Source: Deltaproteobacteria bacterium
GTDB taxonomy: Bacteria > Desulfobacterota_B > Binatia > Binatales > Binataceae
Assembly (NCBI GenBank): GCA_021827465.1
Contig: JAKAVX010000240.1
Location: forward strand, 1 to 5,177
Length of the DNA: 5,177 nucleotides
Direction: 5' to 3'
The translations under genes were made by a program, and so were the position numbers. Positions 1-5,177 of the stretch are shown piece after piece. Each line of letters opens with the position of its first letter. The stretch's first letter is position 1. Below the pieces are notes generated by a model, which saw only the letters and a list, made by a program, of their open reading frames with translations, was not told the origin of the DNA and ran no database searches.

Positions 1-908
1 CGCTTCCGAAGCGTTTGGCCCAAATGCGCGACATTCCACCACAAGCCCTGGCTAATCCACAGGGCGCTGCGCACCCTTCCGTTGGCCAGATTAAACGCGG
101 CGAATGCGACCCAAATCGCAACATGAACCGGCAGAATGCGCAGCAGCGTGCCTACTTCGAGATTCTTGAGTAGCGTCGCCACATAATTCTTACAACCATG
201 GAAACGTACAAGTCGCGTGTGAGTGTCATTCAGAACGCCCTGGCTCGAACTAAACTCGTGAAAGACGACCGATGTTGGAACGTACAGTACCGTGTAGCCA
301 GCCAGCCAGATGCGCAGGCACAAATCCGTTTCCTCGACGAAAATAAAATATTGGTCGTCGAAACCGCCGGACTTTTCGAAGGCGTCGCGGCGAATGATCA
401 TGCCGGCGGATTTGGCGCTGAAAATTACCTGCTCGCCATCGGCCTGCCCGATGTCTTCTTCACCTGTTTGCACCGGCTGCATCAGAAAACCGCACGAGCC
501 AAAATAGTCCCCGACGTAGTCAAATCGGTTACGAGCGCGATTGATCATCAGCCGGCATTGAATGCAGCCGATCTTCGGATCGACGAGCATGCGACCAACT
601 CCGTTTACAAGCCATTGAGCATCGAGTTCGGTATCATTATCGAGCGTTGCGATAAACTCGCCCTGAGATACCGATACGCCACGATTGCGAGCGGCGGAGG
701 GACCGATATTGGATTCCAGCGCTACGATCCTCACCTGCTCACCAAACTGGCTCCGTATCTTCTCTACAGTCCCGTCCGAGGAACCGTTATCAACTAAAAC
801 GACTTCATAGTTTGGATAAGCGTTTTGGAAGACGGACTCAATGCAACGGCGTGTGAATTCATATCCGTTGTACGTCACGATGAGGACCGTTACCTTAGGT
901 GGCAGCAT
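1..908 (-). CDS. Family 2 glycosyltransferase, C-terminus cut by the window edge
   Basis: The protein should transfer a sugar from a nucleotide-sugar donor at the inner face of the cytoplasmic membrane, in assembly of a surface polysaccharide. The window holds 302 codons from the ATG at 908-906, with no stop before base 1. The GT-A fold is clear: a first strand VTVLIVTYNG (residues 6-15), a donor-binding VVLVDNGSSDGT (36-47), NIGPSAARNRG (67-77), a DxD-type metal site LDNDTELD (89-96), and the acceptor-side acid motif FVEETDLCLR (190-199), followed by FHEFSS (216-221). The later FHGCKNYVATLLKN (236-249) and a hydrophobic stretch around 255-275 resemble the membrane-associated C-terminus of rhamnosyltransferase-like (WbbL-type) members. 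The specific sugar cannot be told. The start is supported by a purine-rich Shine-Dalgarno; the only in-frame alternative is a GTG at 923, and an in-frame TGA lies at 935-933. It is divergent from the membrane protein at 1333. GC content seems lower than in that gene. Confidence 0.93.
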   Translation of the reverse strand, partial: MLPPKVTVLIVTYNGYEFTRRCIESVFQNAYPNYEVVLVDNGSSDGTVEKIRSQFGEQVRIVALESNIGPSAARNRGVSVSQGEFIATLDNDTELDAQWLVNGVGRMLVDPKIGCIQCRLMINRARNRFDYVGDYFGSCGFLMQPVQTGEEDIGQADGEQVIFSAKSAGMIIRRDAFEKSGGFDDQYFIFVEETDLCLRIWLAGYTVLYVPTSVVFHEFSSSQGVLNDTHTRLVRFHGCKNYVATLLKNLEVGTLLRILPVHVAIWVAFAAFNLANGRVRSALWISQGLWWNVAHLGQTLRK

Positions 909-912
909 CCCG

Positions 913-920
913 TCCCTTCC
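913..920 (-). promoter_or_regulatory. Ribosome binding site of the GT2 gene
   Basis: On the minus strand the sequence reads GGAAGGGA, ending four bases before the ATG at 908; the GGAAGG part is six bases away. This strong Shine-Dalgarno favours the ATG over the in-frame GTG at 923, which would place the site inside the coding region. Confidence 0.6.
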
Positions 921-1088
921 CACAAGCCGCGCTCACCATTTGCGCGCGCATCTGGCCGGCATTCCAACGTTCCGCGTCGGGCGACCTCGACCTGATTCTT
1001 TCCACCCGTGGATCGGACTAAAACGGACGCATCAGACTTAGCGAATAATCAGCCAGCCCGATAGAACAGCAGCCGGGCGCCAAAGAGC

Positions 1089-1117
1089 TTTTCCCTGCGG
1101 CGGAGTATTGGTAGAAT
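1089..1117 (+). promoter_or_regulatory. Weak sigma-70-like promoter candidate for the membrane protein gene
   Basis: TAGAAT at 1112-1117 matches the TATAAT -10 consensus at five of six positions. It is 17 bases downstream of TTTTCC at 1089-1094, which matches TTGACA at only three positions. If used, transcription would start near 1124 and leave an untranslated leader of about 210 bases before the ATG at 1333. Such matches arise by chance often, so this is a candidate only. Confidence 0.2.
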
Positions 1118-1332
1118 TTAGTCAAGAACCGATTGGATCTTGTACGGGGGTCGGCGCACGTCCTGCCCCTCCACCAAGAGCCCGCTTTGGGGCGAGCACG
1201 CCGCCGCTAACACCCGGGACGCTACTCCGCAATTGTGTTTGGCAGGTCGCAAGACGGCATCTCGTCGTCGCTCGTCGAACGCCGCCTCGTCGCATGTGTA
1301 TAACCTCGCTTCGCAGAGCCGTACTCGGACGG

Positions 1333-3642
1333 ATGTCGAAATGGCGGCCCGACGCCGTCGCTCTATGGGCCGCATGCTTTGTGACGGCTGGTGTCTTCAT
1401 CTGGGCTGCGATGAGCAACGGTATCCCCGTCCTACGGCAGGATTGGAGTATGCCGACAACTTATGCGGCCGAGCCGGCGTACTTCCAGGCGATGTACGAG
1501 GGCTGGATCCCCATCGGGCTTGGCATCCCGCAGCCCGTCAAGACCGCCTTCCTGCTCGGCTTCTTAGGACGCCTCTTGGCGCCGCTTGTTTCACCTTGGT
1601 CGCTGTTCTTTGCGTACCTCGCAGCGATCGCCGGGCTTGTCCTCACCTCGAGCGTTCGTCTCCTCTCTCGCCTAAATGCGCGTGCCGCAGCCGCAATCGC
1701 TGGTGCAGGTTTCGCGCTGTTCAACCCTTGGGTTTACACGGAACTCGTCGCCGGGCACCTCTTCATGATCGCGGCGTACGGTGCGGTCATCGCCATCGTG
1801 GCGGAGTTCCTGCGACCCCGCCCCCGCGTCTCGGTGCTAGTCGTGTTCTCGACTGTCGTGTTGATGCAACTACAATTCGCGCTGCTCGTCGACGGAGTAG
1901 TCCTCGCATACTGCCTCGCGCGCCGAAAATGGATCGGCGTGATAACGCTGCTGCTCGTGGCCTCCCCGAGCATACTCGGCATCCTCGCCTACCATCACCA
2001 GCTCCTCACGATCCCCTACCTATTATCCTGGCAGAGAGATCAGTCGCTGGCTCCGGCCCAGGCGGTCGTCTTCGGGGGCTATTTTGCCCACTACGCAGAT
2101 CAGATGCTCTCCGTCGCGCGCGTTCCTATGCTGGTGTTCGCGTCGCTCGCGGTAGCTGCGGCGGTCCTAGGTGCTAAGGATCGTACGGCCAGGTGGGTTG
2201 TCGCAGCCACTGCTCTCACGCTCCTTGTCGCTACGGGCGAGAAGGGCCCACTTGCTCCGCTCTACGGCTTCGCGGTCACCGCGATCCCGGAGACCGGCCT
2301 CTTTCGGGAACTCTACGATCTGCTCGCCTTTTCGGCCATCGGCTACCTCATAGCGCTCGCCTACTGCGCGGCGCGCATGCGCTGGCTTTCATTTGTCGGA
2401 ATTCCGGCGGCGACGGCGTTGCTCGCCGCCTGGATCGCATATCCTCCGTCCTCCTACTGGCTCAATGCCGCCACGATTCCACCTCTCGCTATCGCTTCGC
2501 ACGGAGAACGCTTCGCGCTCTTTCCCGCCTTCCAGCCGTTGCAGTTTCACGGCAGGGGATCCGGTATCGATCCGGATGCATCGGTACGGCTTCGTACGCC
2601 GGCGCCCTTAAACGAGTACCTGCCGACGTTTCCGGTTGATGTCGCCCTGGCGCGATATACCCTCTACGGCGATGCGCGGATGCTGAGTGCATTGGGGGTC
2701 TCTACGCTGTACGAGCGCCCATACTTCCGGAGCGATACCTCAGCGCTCGGGCAGAGCATCTCCCACGCTGGTAGCGGGCTTGCAGCATTGAATCATACTG
2801 TGAAGAGCATTCGTATACCGGCGATGCCGCTGGCGGCGCTGGCGGATCGCTTGGTGCTCGGTTCGCTCGCGAGCGACCCCTCGCGCACGGCGGTGTTCGT
2901 AGGAGACGTTCCTGCCGATATCATCGAGCGTTTCGGATTTGCCGGGCCCGTCACGGTCCAGCCGATCCCATTGCAGAGATCGGGCGTAGATCCGAACCGG
3001 GGGTGGATTGACGCCCGGCTGGCCTTCGTGACAGATCCAAGCTTGGGCCAAGCGTTCGGCGGAGCGTACACGCAAACCGCACGAAAGGCGCTGGTGCTGC
3101 CGCACGCCGAGCGCATCCTCGCGTCCATCCGTGGGTCGCTTGTTGCCGACCGATCCCATTGGCGACGCGGGACGACGCGCGGCTACCGGTGGATCGATAT
3201 CCCCGAGGGCGTGTCGGCGGTACGGTGCTTGGGTCGATGTGCGATTGCACTGGCGGGCAATGTCAGTCCGCGTATGTCGCGCGACGGCCCTCCCGTTCGC
3301 CTGATGGGTGTCCGGTCGCGGTGGTTGGCTCCGTGGCTGATCCGAGTCGACATCCCCCGTGATTCCCACCAACCGCTGCTACGCATCAACGAAGCGTTTA
3401 GCCCGTACTGGATCGCGCTCGCCCCCCCACATTCGGTGCTGCCGCACGTCCGAATCGACACCGCCGTCAACGGCTATCTCAATCCGCCTGAAGGCACCAT
3501 CTACTGCGTACAGGTCGTGGCGTTCGCGCAGCTCCTGCTTGAGCTGACCGCCGTTTTGTGGTGCCTCGCCGTGGGTGCGTATACGGCTCGGTCATACTGG
3601 GCGACGGCCGTACAGTATCAGCATAGCCGCCGTGCGGTCTGA
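1333..3642 (+). CDS. Polytopic membrane protein, GT-C-like (YfhO / arabinofuranosyltransferase-like) glycosyltransferase
   Basis: The likely role is transfer of a sugar from a polyprenyl-phosphate donor on the outer face of the membrane; this is inferred from architecture, not from a proven family match. From the ATG at 1333 the protein has 769 residues. The N-terminal half contains about ten hydrophobic helices (roughly 8-28, 70-86, 90-112, 118-135, 143-160, 167-193, 200-220, 265-281, 286-302, 330-347, 350-369). The first extracytoplasmic loop holds RQDW (D37), where GT-C enzymes often carry a catalytic acid. Other striking stretches are NPWVYTELVAGHL (131-143) and GLFRELYDLLAF (322-333), which resembles the FR-containing motif before a late helix in this class. 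Residues about 370-720 form a soluble, probably extracytoplasmic region, ending in the motif E687-F689-W693-H705-D709-N713-G714-P718-P719, then a last helix (722-750). I chose the ATG at 1333 because hydrophobic sequence begins directly after MSKWRPD; the upstream in-frame extension to 1108 looks non-coding. The Shine-Dalgarno is weak (GGACGG abutting the ATG), so the start is uncertain. The gene faces the 3740-5154 pair. Confidence 0.8.
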   Translation: MSKWRPDAVALWAACFVTAGVFIWAAMSNGIPVLRQDWSMPTTYAAEPAYFQAMYEGWIPIGLGIPQPVKTAFLLGFLGRLLAPLVSPWSLFFAYLAAIAGLVLTSSVRLLSRLNARAAAAIAGAGFALFNPWVYTELVAGHLFMIAAYGAVIAIVAEFLRPRPRVSVLVVFSTVVLMQLQFALLVDGVVLAYCLARRKWIGVITLLLVASPSILGILAYHHQLLTIPYLLSWQRDQSLAPAQAVVFGGYFAHYADQMLSVARVPMLVFASLAVAAAVLGAKDRTARWVVAATALTLLVATGEKGPLAPLYGFAVTAIPETGLFRELYDLLAFSAIGYLIALAYCAARMRWLSFVGIPAATALLAAWIAYPPSSYWLNAATIPPLAIASHGERFALFPAFQPLQFHGRGSGIDPDASVRLRTPAPLNEYLPTFPVDVALARYTLYGDARMLSALGVSTLYERPYFRSDTSALGQSISHAGSGLAALNHTVKSIRIPAMPLAALADRLVLGSLASDPSRTAVFVGDVPADIIERFGFAGPVTVQPIPLQRSGVDPNRGWIDARLAFVTDPSLGQAFGGAYTQTARKALVLPHAERILASIRGSLVADRSHWRRGTTRGYRWIDIPEGVSAVRCLGRCAIALAGNVSPRMSRDGPPVRLMGVRSRWLAPWLIRVDIPRDSHQPLLRINEAFSPYWIALAPPHSVLPHVRIDTAVNGYLNPPEGTIYCVQVVAFAQLLLELTAVLWCLAVGAYTARSYWATAVQYQHSRRAV

Positions 3643-3739
3643 ATGGGCAGTGGTCGAACAACTAGGCCATTCGATCGGGAGGCCGTCATAACCGCCGCCT
3701 ACGCGATCCTTTGATATGGACGTCGTGCCAAATTTTGCG
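3643..3739. other. Convergent gap between opposing genes
   Basis: This 97-base gap is where transcripts of the plus-strand membrane protein and the minus-strand pair converge. The best fold I find pairs GATCG (3673-3677) with CGATC (3704-3708) and AGGC (3680-3683) with GCCT (3697-3700) around a 13-base loop, with an internal mismatch. It has no following T-run on either strand, so it is not a convincing intrinsic terminator. I see no gene in the gap. Confidence 0.4.
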
Positions 3740-3961
3740 CTACGTATCTTGCAGGTTCGTCTTGAAAGCGTCGTTTCCGGTACGCTTGGCAGCTTCCGTG
3801 GAAGTATCCCCCACTGGTTCCGGCGCGCGCTTGGCAATCATGATAATGACGCCGATGACGGTAATCCAATAGGCGACGATACCCATGACGTCAACAAAAC
3901 CGTTTCGAGGAGCGATCCAAACGAAGAGAGATAGAACAAATGCTACAATTAAGAGTTTCAT
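3740..3961 (-). CDS. Small two-helix membrane protein of unknown function
   Basis: This is a 73-residue protein that I do not recognise. Two hydrophobic segments cover residues 1-17 and about 22-43, joined by a short PRNG turn; K44 and R45 follow the second helix, so by the positive-inside rule both ends would be cytoplasmic. The remaining 28 residues are hydrophilic and low in complexity (many T, E, D, K, N). The ATG at 3961-3959 overlaps the stop of the 398-residue gene as ATGA, a typical sign of translational coupling, and a GGAAGG lies eight bases upstream. The overlap, the strong Shine-Dalgarno and the clear helix pattern make it a real gene despite its size. It could be an accessory or stabilising subunit of the glycan machinery, but nothing in the sequence shows that directly. 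The first segment could also be read as a signal anchor. Confidence 0.7.
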   Translation of the reverse strand: MKLLIVAFVLSLFVWIAPRNGFVDVMGIVAYWITVIGVIIMIAKRAPEPVGDTSTEAAKRTGNDAFKTNLQDT

Positions 3962-5154
3962 ATCGGGCGCCTTCCAGACCGGCGCAAATACACCGTGTCA
4001 CGCAGGCTCCACAGAAGCAGGGCGAGCGCCGCGATACCGCTGATCGCGAAGCCATAGATGACCCAATTCTGGCCGCGATAGTACAAGGTGACCGAGGCCG
4101 CGGGTCCCGGTGGAAGAATCCAGCCGTTTGCATATCCGTCGGCAATGAAGTGTTTCGCCCCCGCAATACCTCGCAGATCCCAGTCTTTATCGAATGATTC
4201 CAGGAAGACGAGAGCAACGGCTGATTTGCGCGCCGGTACGCCAACGCGCCAGAGGCTCGAAAGCGAGCTCTCGACGGTCAACGCGGTGGGGGGCCGGGCT
4301 GCAACAGCGGGAGGCTGCCGCTCGAAGTAGAGCCGAATCCCGTTCGAATCAGAGCTGAATTCCACGCTATGAAGGCCGTTTTTCAGCGGCGCTGTGATAG
4401 ATTGTGACATCTCAATGGTGGATGCTCCCGCATCGCGTATTCCCAGGTCATAGCGACGCCCGTCTATAGATAGCGGGAAAGTGGTTTGCGGCTCCAAAGC
4501 CGCCTCGTATGCCGCGATCGAAAACGGTGCGAAGAGATAGCGCTCGTCTGTAACGGCGATTGTAAGCGCGTTCGCGCTCTTTCTCAGCGAGCGTCGCGCG
4601 TCGAGTTCGATCTGCTGGTGCGAACCGTGGCCATGGAACCAGCTCGAAGGAATAACCACGAGGCTGCCGCGATCCGGAAAGTGGCGTCGCTGAGGCCAGG
4701 CAAGATACACGTTGCCATTCTCAAAATACCAATAAGGGCCGCCGAGCGGGGCCCGCCGCCGTTGCGGAATCACGCGCCCTGCAATAAGGAGCGAAGTACG
4801 GCCCGGATTATCGAACGCCATCGTCGCCGCCTGGGATGCGGGGGCGGCGACGAGAAGGTCGTGGAGCGGCAACCGCTCGCGGCTGAGATGCCAACGACGC
4901 AATGAGCCGCGCTCACCGAGCGGCTGCCCGTTCACGCTGACCTCCATATCCGGAGGCGGGCCGGTTGGGAGAGCAATCGAGATAATCCGTTGTCGGAAGG
5001 ATAGAGGCACCCTGAGCGTCAGCACGCCGTTTTCCACGCGCCGTTCAACGGCTAACGGTTGCGTTGCTCTCAGCCAGCTACGACGCGCGAACACCTCCGC
5101 CTGTTCAACCCGCATGGGCACCGATGCATAGTCGAGAAGCGGCTGCATGCGCAT
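3958..5154 (-). CDS. Extracytoplasmic-type protein with C-terminal membrane helix; possible detached C-terminal half of a GT-C-like enzyme
   Basis: The 398-residue protein has no N-terminal signal peptide or helix. Residues about 36-135 read as a beta-rich domain (alternating hydrophobics; DMEVSVNGQPLGE at 69-81), and 180-280 as a second one (KNGLHSVEFSSDSNGIRLYFE at about 258-278), reminiscent of the beta-sandwich or discoidin-like domains attached to extracellular sugar enzymes. The C-terminus carries E319-F321-W325-H335-D339-N343-G344-P348-P349, then a helix (365-386) and a basic tail, RDTVYLRRSGRRPI. The same module ends the membrane protein encoded at 1333-3642. A basic tail predicts a cytoplasmic C-terminus and so an exported N-terminal part, which is hard to achieve without a signal. 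An in-frame TAA at 5166-5164 lies three codons before the ATG at 5154. The start has TAAGG seven bases upstream; an alternative ATG is at 5148. It is either a genuine split gene or a remnant of a longer gene. It overlaps the 73-residue gene by four bases. Confidence 0.8.
   Translation of the reverse strand: MRMQPLLDYASVPMRVEQAEVFARRSWLRATQPLAVERRVENGVLTLRVPLSFRQRIISIALPTGPPPDMEVSVNGQPLGERGSLRRWHLSRERLPLHDLLVAAPASQAATMAFDNPGRTSLLIAGRVIPQRRRAPLGGPYWYFENGNVYLAWPQRRHFPDRGSLVVIPSSWFHGHGSHQQIELDARRSLRKSANALTIAVTDERYLFAPFSIAAYEAALEPQTTFPLSIDGRRYDLGIRDAGASTIEMSQSITAPLKNGLHSVEFSSDSNGIRLYFERQPPAVAARPPTALTVESSLSSLWRVGVPARKSAVALVFLESFDKDWDLRGIAGAKHFIADGYANGWILPPGPAASVTLYYRGQNWVIYGFAISGIAALALLLWSLRDTVYLRRSGRRPI
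3970..3975 (-). promoter_or_regulatory. Ribosome binding site of the small membrane protein
   Basis: On the minus strand GGAAGG lies eight bases before the ATG at 3961, inside the last codons of the upstream 398-residue gene. With the ATGA overlap it indicates coupled translation, and it fixes the start of the 73-residue protein. Confidence 0.6.
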
Positions 5155-5161
5155 GGTAAAG

Positions 5162-5166
5162 CCTTA
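5162..5166 (-). promoter_or_regulatory. Possible ribosome binding site of the 398-residue protein, overlapping an in-frame TAA
   Basis: On the minus strand TAAGG lies seven bases before the ATG at 5154. The TAA at its 5' end is in frame with the gene. If an upstream gene ends here (the visible codons read S-P-M-stop), this is a compact operon junction with stop and Shine-Dalgarno overlapping. If not, the site may be fortuitous. Confidence 0.4.
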
Positions 5167-5177
5167 CATCGGGCTCC

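Larger units (their letters stand above)
909..1332. other. Divergent intergenic region of 424 bases
   Basis: This region separates two genes transcribed away from each other, so it should hold both promoters. An open frame in phase with the downstream membrane protein runs back to a TTG at 1108, but its translation (1108-1332) is rich in proline, arginine and alanine, has no recognisable motif, and its putative GGAG is only two bases from the TTG. I therefore treat it as non-coding. A GC-rich stretch at about 1146-1174 could form an imperfect hairpin (GGGGTCGG against CCTGCCCC, one wobble and one mismatch, seven-base loop). I recognise no riboswitch, tRNA, operator or repeat here. Confidence 0.5.

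Noticed and set aside
291..310. A GCCA-type short tandem repeat (GCCAGCCAGCC region) that looked at first like a frameshift in the GT2 gene.
   Set aside because: Careful re-reading of the reverse complement shows the frame continues through RIWLAGYTVLYVP without a break, as expected for the family.
198..797. A 199-codon open frame on the plus strand.
   Set aside because: It lies opposite the GT2 gene, whose minus-strand frame shows an uninterrupted set of classical GT2 motifs. The plus-strand translation has no recognisable domain.
1108..1332. TTG at 1108 as the start of the membrane protein.
   Set aside because: The GGAG is only two bases from the TTG, and the 75-residue extension lacks motifs and looks like translated non-coding sequence.
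1140..2177. A 345-codon open frame on the plus strand in another phase.
   Set aside because: It is arginine-rich and without hydrophobic periodicity, typical of an out-of-frame reading of a GC-rich gene; the membrane protein frame is clearly the coding one.
2740..3372. A 210-codon open frame on the minus strand.
   Set aside because: It is antisense to the extracytoplasmic domain of the membrane protein, with shadow-like composition (R, P, T, H rich) and no motif.
3673..3708. A stem-loop between the convergent genes as a bidirectional terminator.
   Set aside because: The stem is short and interrupted, the loop is 13 bases, and neither side is followed by a run of T.
4486..4905. A 139-codon open frame on the plus strand.
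   Set aside because: It lies opposite the 398-residue gene, is arginine-rich and shows no domain; the minus-strand protein has a clear module and a membrane helix.

Overview
The window looks like part of a bacterial cell-surface polysaccharide (or related glycan) biosynthesis locus. It carries four credible protein genes, of which the first is cut by the window edge and the fourth may have lost its N-terminal part. No RNA gene, mobile element, CRISPR array or riboswitch could be supported. The organism cannot be named from this sequence. Base composition is moderately GC-rich (sample lines counted by eye give about 50% in the first gene and about 62% in the second). Gene starts are preceded by bacterial Shine-Dalgarno sequences. 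The proteins look like those of a diderm or little-studied lineage rather than a well-known model organism, but that is only an impression.

Layout from left to right: (1) bases 1-908, minus strand: a family 2 glycosyltransferase, complete at its N-terminus and running off the left edge. (2) 909-1332: a 424-base divergent intergenic region holding the upstream signals of the first two genes, with one weak promoter candidate. (3) 1333-3642, plus strand: a 769-residue polytopic membrane protein that resembles lipid-linked-sugar (GT-C type) glycosyltransferases, with a large extracytoplasmic domain and a final transmembrane helix. (4) 3643-3739: a short convergent gap with no convincing terminator. 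(5) 3740-3961, minus strand: a 73-residue protein with two membrane segments, overlapping the next gene by the four bases ATGA. (6) 3958-5154, minus strand: a 398-residue protein made of beta-rich extracytoplasmic-type sequence and one C-terminal membrane helix. An in-frame TAA lies three codons upstream of its start.

How the genes may work together: the GT2 enzyme would add sugars from nucleotide-sugar donors on the cytoplasmic side, while the polytopic protein would act on the outer face with a polyprenyl-linked sugar. The most notable point is that the polytopic protein and the 398-residue protein end in the same module, a spaced set of conserved residues (E-F-W-H-D-NG-PP) followed by a membrane helix, although they lie on opposite strands and differ completely upstream. 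This suggests that the 398-residue protein is the detached C-terminal half of a second GT-C-like enzyme, either a genuine split gene or a gene broken by a stop codon. All functional roles are inferred from motifs read by eye; no database search was run.
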